Assembly: GCF_000002875.2 (NCBI RefSeq)
Contig: NC_009393.2
Coordinates: 506,001 to 570,000, forward strand
From: Leishmania infantum JPCM5
Taxonomy: Eukaryota > Euglenozoa > Kinetoplastea > Trypanosomatida > Trypanosomatidae
Reading direction: 5' to 3'
Length of the DNA: 64,000 bases
The notes below the pieces were generated by a model, which was given only the letters and a program-made list of their open reading frames with translations, ran no database searches and was not told the origin of the DNA. A program made the translations under genes and the position numbers. Of the stretch, positions 51,011-61,512 are shown piece by piece. Each line of letters starts with the position of its first letter. Position 1 is the stretch's first letter.

Positions 51011-54000
51011 TCAGTTCTGCTTTGGCGACTTCGACACGCGGGTTCGCACGAAGCGAACGTACGGTTTCGGCACAGGAAACGCGTCGAACTGCTTGCACAG
51101 CTGCCGGTAGCGGCGCGCACTACATGCAATCTTGGCATCGTACAGGTGCTCGATGTAGTCAACTTCCAGCCGTGAGGTTCCAAAGAGCGGTCGCTGGCGG
51201 AACTGCCACGTCAGACTGCGCAAGGAGAGCGCGTTGAGCCACTGACTAAGGAGAAGCCTGTCCCCTGCGTCGGACGCCTTGAACTGCACCTCCACACCAC
51301 CGGCAGTCACTCGGACCTCAAATGCCAAAGTGCACGCGGAAGGGCGGCACTTCTCCAGCGCATCCGTAACATCCTCAACTTGAATCCCATCAATTCCTTT
51401 GTTGTGATGGGTTAAGAGAATGCAAATTGTGTTGGCAAAGACAAGATCGCTAACTGTAACACCCTCCAGGAAGTCTCGGAAGAGGGAAAACATATCGCTC
51501 TGCACCTTCGCGCTGCCAACGCCAAATGTCACTTGCGCCTTCACCTTCTGTGTTTCCCGTTCGCGACGCCGACGATCCCTCGCCTCGGCGTCCATGACAA
51601 TATCGCGCACAGGCACCAACTCCGCGACAAAGGGAACATGCCGATCTAACTCGTCACGCAGCGGCCGGCAGCACTCGGGAGAGCAGTAGCGTTGCAGCTT
51701 CCCAACCACATACGACGCAAACGACTTCCAGTCCCGCTCATTCGCAGCTGTTTCAATGCCACCGGAGAGAATAGCATACTTGAAAGTGGCCGATACCTTC
51801 GGCAGCTGTCCATTAAAAGCTTTTACGAGGATCAGTGACAGGAGCTCTCGTTGCTGCGGCCGGTAAGGCACCCGGAACGTGTTTCCGGTACTGCTGGCGA
51901 GGCACGCCATGCCACACGAGTACGGCGTCACCGGCTGGAGGTCGACCGCGACGACGCATTGCAGGCCTAGTGGTGGGGCCTGTCGGTGCAGCGCAGCCCC
52001 GATGACATCCTCCACATCCACCACGGTCGTGGCGAAGGGCTCAATCATGTGCGACTCGCACGGGTAGACGTAGCTCTGTGCGCCGCCTTCAGGCCCCTTC
52101 GCTTTGTAGCGCTCCTCGTACTCCCGTGTGACGGCGACTGCACATCGCAGCTCACGCGACAGCAGCTGGTTCATCGTTTCCCACTCGCCAACAAGGTTGT
52201 CCCGCGCACACGACTCCTCCTGCTCCATTTGCTGGCAGTGAGAGCGTAGTGCACTTTCAAATTCACGCTGCTCAAGCTCGACCTCCTCCGCCGTCTTCTT
52301 CTTCGGCCGAGCAGTCGCAGAAGCCTTCTTCGCTTTTTTCTTCGGCTTCTTGGCTGGCACCCTGGCCTTCTCCTCCTCCATTTGCGCCATTAGCTGACGG
52401 AACGCGCCGCTTTCGCCGCTTTCCAAGGTTGCCCGCTGCGCCTGCTCCTCGATGTACACTGCCAACGACTCTAACCCAAAGACCGGTGGCTGACGAAGGC
52501 CCAGTGCACCACCGTAGCCGCTAACGTAGATGAAGTTGGACTTCGTCGTATCTGTCTGCGAGACGGCACGTAGCATCGTTGCCATGTCGGGGTCCTCCAG
52601 CGTCGTCACCTCGTAGCCTTGCTGTCGGAGCGCCTCCTCGAGCGGTCTTGTGTCGCCGTCGATGGCCGGCACGCCGGGACACCGCGGATGATGCAACGTT
52701 ATGAGCAGTGCGCATAGCGACCCCTTCGTCTTGACGGCCGCATTCATACGAAGCGTGCGGATTTCCTCCACCTTTCGGTCGTTCAAGCTGCGCTGCTCGC
52801 TTCGCCGCGCGGCCTCGCGCTTCCCTAGGCAGCCACGCCAGTTTCGCTGAATCAACAGAGCAGCGTTCTCGCGCACGCCGTCAAACAGCTTCTTGTTGAA
52901 GAGAGAGACAGCTGCCGCTTCGTTCGCCGACATATGCGGGCGTACGCGCTGAATCAGATGCAGCGTCGAGCCGAATTCAGCATTCAGCAGATGCGCGTGA
53001 AGCACCGCAGGCAAGAACCACGGTCGTCCGCTGTTCTGCAGGCTGCGAATGATGTCGTCGGTGAGTACGGACCTGGGCCCGGAATTCAGCGGCCCCAACT
53101 TGGCAGTAACGTACGGCTTCAACGTGTCGCTGAGGAGCACCGACTCCGCACCTTCGATCATGCGATTCAGCATGAGCTCGCGCCGGCCCCGCATTCCCTC
53201 GACCATGTACGGGTAGTGCCACCTCAGCATGTTGCAGTCGTACACCGCGTCAGCCGGCCGCTCAGGCTCGCGGATGTGAAGTACGGAAGCAAGGCAGTCA
53301 CCGATGCGCACGGTGATCAGCAAGTGCCCCCGCGGCGCAGTTGCCCTCAGTACTGTGTTGATGGATTCCTCCAGCCGCGTCACACTGTCGAATGCGTGGT
53401 AGCACTCCGCAGAAAGTCCGTACCACGACCTCCACTGCGTCTCTGTGTGTTCAGGGAGAATGTGCGGTGTGCGCTCGAGCTCACGGAACTTCCCGGACAG
53501 CACGTCATACAGCGTCTCGCGCGCAATGTTCTCCTCGTCGAACGTGCACGTGAACACCACCGCCGCAACGGAAACGTCGTTGCTCTTAAAGATCCGCATG
53601 TCAGGCAAGGCGCCGTGATCGAGGTCTTGGGACTTGTCGGCGGGGCCGGGAATCCAAACCACGTCGTTGCGGCGCACGACGTTCGTCGCGGAGCTGATGA
53701 GCAGCCCGTGGTTGTGGTGATGAGAGCGGTCCTGCAGCACGTAAGCGCCGGGACCCTCGTTCATCTCCAGCGTAACGTACGGGTATCCACGCAAGGAGAG
53801 GTAGAAATGGTCGATCTGGCCTGTGAAAGGGCGTTGAATCTTCCAGTTACGTACGTTGTGTCCGCCGACCGCGATCCAGTTGTCGTAGCTCACGAACCGC
53901 GTCGGGCCCTCCCTCGACACGAAGAGCAGATCCTGCAGCACATCATCCACCTTGACACTGAACTTGTTTGCTTCACTGTCAATGCACCGCCACACGAGCT

Positions 54001-55939
54001 TGTGCCACTCGCCATCCATCAAGTTCTGCCGCTCGGTGCCGCGGAGTAGCGCAGAGCAGCAGGCACCGAACGCGTCCACAACATAGAAGGTCGTGTGAAG
54101 CTCGTGGTAGCGTAGCCGCTCCTTTGTGATGACTGGTTCCGAGTTCAGCACGATACCGAACTCTTGCATTTGGAAGTTGCTATCCGTCACACCCAAGAGC
54201 GTCATCATCCGCGACGAGACATCCGTGCGGAAGCACAACTCGATTCGCCAGTTGTGCATGAGAGGGCCGAAAAGCGGCAGCGTTCCGACGTTCATGACTA
54301 GGTTGCCGTCAAACGACGGAGCGCTGCGCGGTGACGGCTCCTCCACAGCGCGCAGGTTCAACAGTGTCTCGTGATGGTCAGCAGGAATCGTGCGCGTCAC
54401 TTCCTGCAGCGTCCCGTTCTCGACGGCAAAGAGCGGCCACCGGACAATGGGGTGCGAAGGAAAGACGCCTGACCAGAACCGCAGCTCCGCAATGGCACCA
54501 CGAAACACCAAGGCTGGCGCGTTCACCTCGTCAAGGTAGCCGCCCACAAAGAGGCGATGCGACCATGGGTTGAAGGCGATGGGGTGCTCTTGCTGAATGA
54601 GCTGAATGTCAATGAACCGCCCGTCCACCTCGCACGACAACTGTCCCTCCTCTAAACTGTGAACGCGCAACATCAAGTGGTGGAAATTCGTGCCGTCGGT
54701 AAGGCCTGCTTTCGCCACAGATGCCACCGCCTCCAGTACTCGGTTGGCGGAGTCGCGAATGATGACTCGGACCGAGTCTGGCATGTCCTCGTACCAGTTG
54801 AGGCTCAACTGAAACAACTGGCCGACGTCCTCGCGCTGGCCTTCCATGATCTGTATCAGCACTCGTTTGCCGTCTACTGGCTTCAAGTCCGTGCGAAGCC
54901 AAAAATCGAGCGCCAACTCGCGAACCACCTCGTCGAAGTTGGGAATTCCGGGCAGCGCCATCACGGACGACACGCCGTCGAAGGTGTAGAGAGTGATCTT
55001 GTCGCCCCAGCCATTTCCGCGAATGGGCTCACAGTCGCCGCCCGACTCCTGCTCCCGCAGCTCTGACAGCAGCCCTGCAGTATTGCGGCGCTGCAACTGA
55101 TTGAAGATGGCAGTGTGGCTACGTGCGTTCTTGGCCGCCATTAGTGAGGCAGCCATAGATGCCCGGGTAGCGCGGTTCGCCGGGGGAGACGCCGCGAACG
55201 CCTGCGGCATCAGTAAAGACGAGTCGATGTGAGGCGGCTTCAGGAGGTCATTGTGAGCGGCTGTGATGAGCCCGTAGCGGTTCACTGCAGCTGCCTGCCT
55301 GTCAGCGGGGTGCACGTAGTGGTATTCCTGTCGCAGCTTGGCGATCTTCTTACGCAGCTCCTTTGACAGCTGCACGCTGCCTCCGCCCTGCCTCGCGATG
55401 TCGCGCTCGTGCACCTTTATGCCGCGTGCCTCCGTCGCATCCACCTCGACGGCGTTCACGTTCATCTGCAGAAGTCGCTGCATTTGCTTCTCCTTCGCGA
55501 TTTCATCCGCGGCAACTTGCATTCCGTACTCCGCTGACGATCGGACTGCCTGAAGAAAGGCGACCAGGATGGGCTCGAGATGCGCCTCGACGTGGACGCC
55601 TCGGTGGACAAGAGTGATGTTCTCTCTTCGCTGAACACACTGCATGATGTCCTCAAACACCCACTGCAGTGCCGTCGCCTCTTGCTCATCGCCTCCGTCC
55701 ACAATGCCATCCAAGGGGGTAGCAAAGAAGCGGGGCGTTAGAGGGTACTGGGCCACTCGAAGCTGCGACTCGATTTCCTCTGCGGAAGGCTGCGCTCCCT
55801 TTCGAGCCTCGTAGATAACGGCGATGCGATTCTCAAAGGTCGACCACGTGTAAGGCTCCTCATCCTTTGCCTCCGCCCTCCGGTCTCCCTTGCCTCCGTC
55901 CTTGCGAGCCGGCTTTTCAACACAAAAAAAAAGAACCAT
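51011..55939 (-). CDS. Giant protein with two LamG-like domains, IQ motif and pseudo-caspase domain
   Basis: A 1,642-residue protein with no signal peptide. By pattern: a helical front (1-300); LamG/concanavalin-like beta domain 1 (about 311-490, ITLYTFDG then LFVGGYLDEV and GAIAELRFWSG); a second (about 541-718, FDGNLVMNVG, WHKLVWRCID, GQIDHFYLSLRGYPY); an HGLL-type strand near 744; a helical region; an IQ calmodulin-binding motif at about 1026-1045 (ALLIQRNWRGCLGKREA); and a caspase-like domain from about 1073. There the p20 start (GSLCALLITLHHP, IDGDTRPLEEALRQQGYEV) leads to YVSGYGG where active enzymes have SGHG. The expected Cys segment (VVAVDLQPVTPYSCGMACLA, about 1329-1348) lacks DxCxSG. 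A Lys-rich linker (1196-1217) splits the domain. Both catalytic residues look missing, so a structural role, perhaps flagellar, is likelier than proteolysis. The start is the Met of MVLFFCVEK. Confidence 0.85.
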   Translation of the reverse strand: MVLFFCVEKPARKDGGKGDRRAEAKDEEPYTWSTFENRIAVIYEARKGAQPSAEEIESQLRVAQYPLTPRFFATPLDGIVDGGDEQEATALQWVFEDIMQCVQRRENITLVHRGVHVEAHLEPILVAFLQAVRSSAEYGMQVAADEIAKEKQMQRLLQMNVNAVEVDATEARGIKVHERDIARQGGGSVQLSKELRKKIAKLRQEYHYVHPADRQAAAVNRYGLITAAHNDLLKPPHIDSSLLMPQAFAASPPANRATRASMAASLMAAKNARSHTAIFNQLQRRNTAGLLSELREQESGGDCEPIRGNGWGDKITLYTFDGVSSVMALPGIPNFDEVVRELALDFWLRTDLKPVDGKRVLIQIMEGQREDVGQLFQLSLNWYEDMPDSVRVIIRDSANRVLEAVASVAKAGLTDGTNFHHLMLRVHSLEEGQLSCEVDGRFIDIQLIQQEHPIAFNPWSHRLFVGGYLDEVNAPALVFRGAIAELRFWSGVFPSHPIVRWPLFAVENGTLQEVTRTIPADHHETLLNLRAVEEPSPRSAPSFDGNLVMNVGTLPLFGPLMHNWRIELCFRTDVSSRMMTLLGVTDSNFQMQEFGIVLNSEPVITKERLRYHELHTTFYVVDAFGACCSALLRGTERQNLMDGEWHKLVWRCIDSEANKFSVKVDDVLQDLLFVSREGPTRFVSYDNWIAVGGHNVRNWKIQRPFTGQIDHFYLSLRGYPYVTLEMNEGPGAYVLQDRSHHHNHGLLISSATNVVRRNDVVWIPGPADKSQDLDHGALPDMRIFKSNDVSVAAVVFTCTFDEENIARETLYDVLSGKFRELERTPHILPEHTETQWRSWYGLSAECYHAFDSVTRLEESINTVLRATAPRGHLLITVRIGDCLASVLHIREPERPADAVYDCNMLRWHYPYMVEGMRGRRELMLNRMIEGAESVLLSDTLKPYVTAKLGPLNSGPRSVLTDDIIRSLQNSGRPWFLPAVLHAHLLNAEFGSTLHLIQRVRPHMSANEAAAVSLFNKKLFDGVRENAALLIQRNWRGCLGKREAARRSEQRSLNDRKVEEIRTLRMNAAVKTKGSLCALLITLHHPRCPGVPAIDGDTRPLEEALRQQGYEVTTLEDPDMATMLRAVSQTDTTKSNFIYVSGYGGALGLRQPPVFGLESLAVYIEEQAQRATLESGESGAFRQLMAQMEEEKARVPAKKPKKKAKKASATARPKKKTAEEVELEQREFESALRSHCQQMEQEESCARDNLVGEWETMNQLLSRELRCAVAVTREYEERYKAKGPEGGAQSYVYPCESHMIEPFATTVVDVEDVIGAALHRQAPPLGLQCVVAVDLQPVTPYSCGMACLASSTGNTFRVPYRPQQRELLSLILVKAFNGQLPKVSATFKYAILSGGIETAANERDWKSFASYVVGKLQRYCSPECCRPLRDELDRHVPFVAELVPVRDIVMDAEARDRRRRERETQKVKAQVTFGVGSAKVQSDMFSLFRDFLEGVTVSDLVFANTICILLTHHNKGIDGIQVEDVTDALEKCRPSACTLAFEVRVTAGGVEVQFKASDAGDRLLLSQWLNALSLRSLTWQFRQRPLFGTSRLEVDYIEHLYDAKIACSARRYRQLCKQFDAFPVPKPYVRFVRTRVSKSPKQN

Positions 55940-56563
55940 AGCCTGCCTGTCGCAGTTTCGTGACCAAAGAGGGATGACAGAGCCCAAAGGGAGGAAGATA
56001 AGGTTGCTTGTCAGCGTGAAGAAGCTGAAAGCACCAAGATGACGGAGAGAGCACGGCTCGAAGCCAGGACGCACACATGCGCCGCACGAAGCAAGAGGTC
56101 GCTTCTCGTGTTTTGCGCCACCCAGGAATATATGCGGAAGAACGCTCCTAACGGCTTCGAAGAGCATTGTGTTCAAGCGTGTGTGTGTGTGTGTGTGTTT
56201 CCACAAAGCACAAGCCAAGGAAGAAGATGGCAAAAGGCCAAGGAGCGGAAAACGAGAGTAACGCAAGGAGTTGGATCGACACACAGGACTTTCCTAGCAT
56301 GAAGTCCGCAGCAGCAAACATGATGGAGAGCAGAGGGAGAACCCACTATTTATGGTTCAGCACCGACGGTGCGGCTGCCGCGTTCAGCTTCGGCACACAA
56401 AATCTATCTCTGCTATTCTGCTGCCCTTTCCCCCGTGCGTTACTTGCATGATGATATAGAGGGCCAAACTAGCTTGAGCTCATCACCTAGTGGCAGAAGG
56501 AGAAGAAACAGACGCTAACGGCAGCCCATCTGTCGTTTACATGGAGAAACAAGCAAAGCAGAT
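55940..56563. other. Intergenic; GT microsatellite
   Basis: A 620-base spacer with a GT run at about 56178-56198. It should hold the trans-splice region of the giant-protein gene and the 3' UTR of the LRR gene. Confidence 0.5.
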
Positions 56564-57580
56564 TTACATCTTTTTCTTACCCTTCTTCTTCTTCCCTGCT
56601 TGGGACCTAGTGGCGCTAATCACAACGATTTGCTTGTAAACGACAGGGTCGGTGCGCTCGCTAACCCGAAGCGTAGTTACATGCCTGCTTGCCTGCAGCG
56701 ACTTGAGTAGGCACTCGGTGGCACTGGGTGTGATGGTGCACATATTCAAGTCCACCACGCGTAGAGCTGTGCCGCACTCCATGGCTTCGCACAGTGCTAG
56801 CACGGCGTTCACGTCGCCTGTAAACGCCGTGTCAGCCAGGTCGACGTCCTCCAGCTTCGAGCTTACGCAGATTGCCTTGGCAACCTCCTCCACCCCCTTG
56901 TCACCGATCGCATTTCCACGGAGCGACAGCACAGACACGTTGGACTCCTTCACGATTCGCGATGCAATATAGCCCGCTCCATCCGAGCTGACGCCGCAGT
57001 ACTGGAGAGAGAGCGACGTCAAGGAGCTGTTCCACTGCAGAGCTGTGCAGAGCTCCCGCACCCCGGCATCCTCCAACGGGTTGAAGTCGAGGACTAGCGT
57101 TGTCACCGTTGCGTTGCTCCTTAGGTAACTGCCAAGATACCGGCAGCCCCGTGGCCCGATCGCGCAGCCTGGCAGCTCGAGGCGCTGGATGCCAAATGGG
57201 TTACGATCAGGAAGCGGCTGGTATTGACTGAGAAATTCGCACAGAATGAGAATGCCATCGTCCCCGAGTTCTGCGTGATGCAATTGAATCACACGGAGAA
57301 AGGGATAAGGTCGCAGTGCAACGCTGCAAAGCGTCTTCAAATCGCCGGGCGCAACCTCGCCATGCACAAACAAGGGAACCTGGGGTACTCCTTCCTGATC
57401 CCCATCCTTCACACGCGTCAGCTCCGCCTTCAACCGCCTCGCAAAAGGGGCAAACGGCTCCCCTAGAACGCCGCACGCTTCATGCAGACGACGCAGATCC
57501 GTGTCGACATGGAGCTCCTGCGCTACGGTGATCACCGGCGCAGAGGCCTTTGCGTCCTTTTTGCCCTGCTTCGGAGGCAT
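56564..57580 (-). CDS. Leucine-rich repeat protein (ribonuclease-inhibitor type)
   Basis: A 338-residue protein with a basic start (MPPKQGKKDAKAS) and a Lys-rich end (AGKKKKGKKKM). The body has about six RNI-type LRRs, e.g. IQRLELPGCAIGPRGCRYLG, VTTLVLDFNPLEDAGVRELC, LTSLSLQYCGVSSDGAGYIA, VSVLSLRGNAIGDKGVEEVA and LEDVDLADTAF. This repeat class forms a curved protein-binding solenoid. Many trypanosomatid proteins of this type are flagellar (dynein regulatory or axoneme components), but nothing here fixes the role. The start Met lies at the end of a pyrimidine-rich 5' flank. Confidence 0.9.
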   Translation of the reverse strand: MPPKQGKKDAKASAPVITVAQELHVDTDLRRLHEACGVLGEPFAPFARRLKAELTRVKDGDQEGVPQVPLFVHGEVAPGDLKTLCSVALRPYPFLRVIQLHHAELGDDGILILCEFLSQYQPLPDRNPFGIQRLELPGCAIGPRGCRYLGSYLRSNATVTTLVLDFNPLEDAGVRELCTALQWNSSLTSLSLQYCGVSSDGAGYIASRIVKESNVSVLSLRGNAIGDKGVEEVAKAICVSSKLEDVDLADTAFTGDVNAVLALCEAMECGTALRVVDLNMCTITPSATECLLKSLQASRHVTTLRVSERTDPVVYKQIVVISATRSQAGKKKKGKKKM

Positions 57581-58077
57581 ACTCGTCCGTCACCTCTATT
57601 AAAGCTGGCCACCACATATGCGTGTACGCGCACGCCATAAAGGACACACGCGAACCAGAAAGAAACCAGACGGAAAAAGAAAAGCAAAGAGAGTTGATAA
57701 ACCATGATCATGTCACTACGGTAAACGCGTGAAGACGCTTGCCGTGCGGCGAACGGAAAACCAGAGGTGATTGCTTTGTATTGGGGAGACAGCTGTGCGA
57801 GAGAGGTCTCTTTTTTTTGCCTCCCAGAACTTTGTCCGTGCGAACAGACGTGCAGCAACTAGGCTGGTGTGCTACACGACACCAATTTTTAATGCGCATT
57901 TCGTTGCTTCAACCGACGCTACAGTACATGGCTAAAAGAAGCGAATACGCCTCGTGCAAACGGCAACACTGCCACCCAACCACGGCGAAGCCAGCCGTGC
58001 TATACATCCCTCACATAAACACATACCAACAACAAAAAATAAACACCACCACGAAGAAAACCTTCAACGCAGAAGCG
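57581..58077. other. Intergenic, nothing recognised
   Basis: A 500-base AT-richer spacer. It should hold the LRR gene 5' UTR and trans-splice site and the 3' UTR of the RIIa/EF-hand gene. Confidence 0.5.
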
Positions 58078-58563
58078 CTAATCACCCATACCCTCCAGCA
58101 GCAGGCTGCGGAGCTCCAGCAGGTCGATCTGATTCTGTGCACTCGGAAGAACTGCTAGAATATCCTCTGCGGAGATCACATCCTTTTCGTCAACAGACAA
58201 ATTTGTCCTGAGCTCCGCTAGAAGGCGCGGAAGCTCTGCCGGGTCCATATAGCCTGTTCCAGTGCGGTCGTATCTGCGAAGGAGAATGTCGATTGGGTCC
58301 TGTGACCCCGCTTTTTCGTCCTTTTCCGATCCGAAGGAAATCGGGTCCGCCGAACGCGACGATGCCTCTTGCGTTCCATTCTCCATCAGCTGCCCTTCCG
58401 AGTCGAAAGGTGCCGCGTAGCCGCTCAAGATGGCGAAAAAGTTAGCACTATATTTGTACAGATCAGTCGGTTTGTCGCGCATCACAGCCTTTGTGTACTG
58501 CTTCATGATCGTCCCCAGCTCCGGAGGGACGTTAATCTGATCAGCAGAGTACATGGCGTTCAT
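58078..58563 (-). CDS. RIIa-domain / EF-hand protein, radial-spoke (RSP7/RSP11, ROPN1-like) type
   Basis: A 161-residue protein. Residues 8-45 match the RIIa dimerisation/docking fold (VPPELGTIMKQYTKAVMRDK, then PTDLYKYSANFF), the form found in ROPN1 proteins and axonemal radial spoke proteins, which docks on amphipathic helices of anchoring proteins. The second half contains an EF-hand-like unit (RRYDRTGTGYMDPAELPRLL). Its loop keeps Asp at position 1, Gly at 6 and Glu at 12 but lacks acidic residues at 3 and 5, so calcium binding is probably weak. The combination of RIIa with EF-hand recalls Chlamydomonas RSP7. Expected location: flagellar axoneme. It starts at MNAMYSADQ. Confidence 0.85.
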   Translation of the reverse strand: MNAMYSADQINVPPELGTIMKQYTKAVMRDKPTDLYKYSANFFAILSGYAAPFDSEGQLMENGTQEASSRSADPISFGSEKDEKAGSQDPIDILLRRYDRTGTGYMDPAELPRLLAELRTNLSVDEKDVISAEDILAVLPSAQNQIDLLELRSLLLEGMGD

Positions 58564-59048
58564 TTTCGCTAAGTATATGAAAAACGAGGCCTCACGACTT
58601 GACAATTGCTCTGAAGCCCGCTCCACTAGTACAACCAGAGTAGCGAGAGGGTGCCTCAACTTCAAAGCGGAAAACTTGAATTGCACAGAGAAAAAGAGGG
58701 TGTGTAGAGTAAAAAAAGAGAAATGAGGTAGAAGTGCCGATGCACCACAAACGAGCATCACATAGAAGTTGGCCAAATTGCACTACCAATTTGCACATGC
58801 GCGAGTGGTAAGCCGTTTAGAAATGCGGCGAAACCAAGAATCACTTCCCATACAAGGCATCTACTTTTATTTGTGCGTGTTTCCCTCATCGTTCACAGAA
58901 ACGGAGAAATATGCAGCATCTATTGTATGCAAAAAAAAAATAGAAAAGGTGCTTTCAGAACTAGGCTAACGTGCACATCGTCGTTCATCATCTCTGACCC
59001 ACGCAAAAAAAAAAAGCAACAGCACCTGCCACCGTACCCTCACTCGCT
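58564..59048. other. Short intergenic spacer
   Basis: A 485-base AT-richer spacer with A runs at about 58930-58940 and 59006-59016. Nothing recognised. Confidence 0.5.
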
Positions 59049-61040
59049 TCACTCAGAGAGGCGAGAAAGCGCCTTGTTTTGTTCCAGTACAATTCTATGC
59101 AGCCTTTCTTTTGCTTCTATCGATTCTTGCAGCGACTTTTCCAACTCCGCCACTCTGGATTCCAGAACTTTGTTGCTTTCAACGAGCTGCTCACACGAGA
59201 CCGCAATTCTCTCATTCTCATCAATGACCGCCTTCAGTGTTGCCCGCTCATCTTCTAGCGCTTGGGCCTGCTCTCTTCTATCAGCCGCATCGTTAAGCGA
59301 TAGAACTTCACGCGCGACAAGGCGCGCGTTGGACGCTTCCAGATCCTGCACTCTCGTCTTCTCTTTCGAAAACGAAGCTTGGAGTAAGGCCATGTCCGCA
59401 AGAAGTGTGTCGCACCGCTGGCGCAGCAACAAAGACTCATTGTCTTTCACAATCACCTGCTTGCTCAACTCACTCAAGCTCTGATGTAGCTCTTCAATAC
59501 AGCGCTCTTTCGTCTGCAGAAGCTGAACGAGCTCCGAGCACTTTGCTTCGAGTTCAGCTGCCTGGTGATCCCCTCTAGCTAGTCGTTGATGGTGATTCTC
59601 ATTCTCGTATTCGAGTGATTGGATATCCAATGTCAGCTGTTGCTCTCGTAAATGCATCGATCTCAACTGCTCCTGTAAATATGCCACAGTCTCCTCCTTT
59701 GAGGCAAGTCCGGCGCGCACATTATCCAGCTCCCGCTCAAGGAAGCGCTGACTTTCCAAAAGCGACTCATTCTCTTGCGCAGCCTTTTGATATGCACTTA
59801 GAATTTCCTGTACCTCCATGTCTTTTGCCTTCGCAGCGTATACTGCGTGTGCCTCACGCTCGCACAATTGCTGAATTTCAGCACGCAAATTCTCGTTTTC
59901 GTTTGCAAGTGTGCTTAATTGACGGTTCGAGTGGTTTTTCGTAGCCGAGAGCTGCGCTACATCCGCTTCGTACTGGCGCAGCTGCTCCTCCCAGTGATCT
60001 CTGTCCCGCTCAATTTGAGATTTCTCCACCAGCATCTTTTGCCGCTCCTCTCCCAGGAGTCTGATTTTGTCCGCCATCGCGCGTTCCGCTGCGGTTTGAT
60101 CGCTGCATCGCTGCTGCAACGCACGAAGCTGCACGGACAAATTCTCGACATCGTCTACCGCGATTCGCCTCCGCTCCGCCTCGGTGCTTAGCTGGTTCTT
60201 TGTCACCTCCAGCATCGCCAAGGCGTCCCGCTGCATCGCACTTAGATCCTCCAAAGCACCACGAAGCTGATCGCACTCTCGCGTTTTCTCCTCAAAAAGA
60301 ATCGCTAGGCTATGCGGTGCCTCGGCATCCTCTCCCGCAGTTGGCAAAGCGTCCTGTAGCGTGCACACCTGACACGATTGGGACATCCGTTCGATAGGGC
60401 TGGTTTGACTCTCGGATTCCGAGCGGTGAAGCTCACAAACTGTGCCCGTGTTTGTCCTCTCGACACGCTGCAGCTTTGCCTGCTCCGCCAACTCTGAGCT
60501 CAAGCGATCGCATTCCTGCGACAAAGTCTCAACAGTCATCTTCAGTGCCGCAATCGTGGACGATCGCTCCACATTGCTCTCCTCCAAGCTGCCCTTGACT
60601 TTGACGACTTCCTCTTTTCTGCATTTCAGCAGCGCCTGCATTTTTCGCAATTTCGCCTGCAAGTCCGCCCTTTCCATACAAGCAACGCTCTTTTCGCTGT
60701 TGGCGGCGGCCAATTGCTTTTCGAGAACCTTACACCTTTTGCTTGCGTCGCCAACCTCACTACGCGAGCCACTGGGGTGTCGGAGATTTTCTAGCTCCGC
60801 GTTCTTTTCCTTGATAGTTTGCTCATATTGGCTGGTCAGCTCACGTACATCAGCATACGACTTTGCTCGCATGGTAGAAAGCAGCTGCTCTAGGCGCTCC
60901 ACCTCTCGATGAAGAAACGCAATCTGCGCCAGTAGATGCGCAACCTGTCCATCCCTTCCTGAAGTCTCCGAGGGAGAGCGCCCCACATCAACACGCGACC
61001 CGAGGTTCTCGCGCGCGCCAACGGCTGGAGTGCCACTCAT
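59049..61040 (-). CDS. Long coiled-coil protein, hypothetical
   Basis: A 663-residue protein that is coiled coil almost throughout (from about residue 35 to the end) with a short disordered interruption near 215-250 containing several Ser and two CxxC-like cysteines (SQSCQVCTLQ). The heptads are regular and rich in Glu, Gln, Leu and Arg. There is no head domain, signal peptide or membrane helix. Long coiled coils of this type in trypanosomatids are often basal-body, flagellar or cytoskeletal; a CEP135/BLD10-like identity was considered but not supported. The ATG of MSGTPAVG is used as start. Codon use is less GC-biased than in genes further left. Confidence 0.85.
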   Translation of the reverse strand: MSGTPAVGARENLGSRVDVGRSPSETSGRDGQVAHLLAQIAFLHREVERLEQLLSTMRAKSYADVRELTSQYEQTIKEKNAELENLRHPSGSRSEVGDASKRCKVLEKQLAAANSEKSVACMERADLQAKLRKMQALLKCRKEEVVKVKGSLEESNVERSSTIAALKMTVETLSQECDRLSSELAEQAKLQRVERTNTGTVCELHRSESESQTSPIERMSQSCQVCTLQDALPTAGEDAEAPHSLAILFEEKTRECDQLRGALEDLSAMQRDALAMLEVTKNQLSTEAERRRIAVDDVENLSVQLRALQQRCSDQTAAERAMADKIRLLGEERQKMLVEKSQIERDRDHWEEQLRQYEADVAQLSATKNHSNRQLSTLANENENLRAEIQQLCEREAHAVYAAKAKDMEVQEILSAYQKAAQENESLLESQRFLERELDNVRAGLASKEETVAYLQEQLRSMHLREQQLTLDIQSLEYENENHHQRLARGDHQAAELEAKCSELVQLLQTKERCIEELHQSLSELSKQVIVKDNESLLLRQRCDTLLADMALLQASFSKEKTRVQDLEASNARLVAREVLSLNDAADRREQAQALEDERATLKAVIDENERIAVSCEQLVESNKVLESRVAELEKSLQESIEAKERLHRIVLEQNKALSRLSE

Positions 61041-61512
61041 TGTCAACTTCTATGCAGCAGCTCAAAACGGAACTGATATACTCACTGCACTTATCATGAG
61101 AAAAAAATTCAAAACGGAAAAAAACAAAAGCCCTCAGAAGACAAGAGAAATGAAGAGAAACAGATAAACATATACTTGGAAGGAAAGAAGCATTTGAAGC
61201 CCTATAAAAGAAATAGGTGATTCAATAAAGTTGCACCTGTTCATTGGCTGACCACAGCGTGCGCTGCATAATTCCAGCTAGCGCGTTTTTTCTTGTAACG
61301 AAATTCTTTTAATTCATTCACTTACAGCAGTATTCTTTTCTAGCTCAACTCTATAAATGTGCTATCATTCGGTATGTTTCAGAAAAAGAACATACTCTTC
61401 CGATCACATTGCAGAGTGCGTACCACTCCCATTTCAACGACTCCGATAAGTTACACAGACACGCGAAAAAAAAACACCACAGTAGGCGCGGCAGCTGCAT
61501 ATTCAGCAATAT
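61041..61512. other. Intergenic, AT-rich
   Basis: A 470-base spacer, clearly more AT-rich than the rest of the window, between the coiled-coil gene and the last gene before the telomere. Nothing recognised. Confidence 0.5.

Noticed and set aside
52934..54049. 371-codon plus-strand open frame inside the giant-protein gene
   Set aside because: Antisense shadow caused by GC-rich codon bias; no independent domain.
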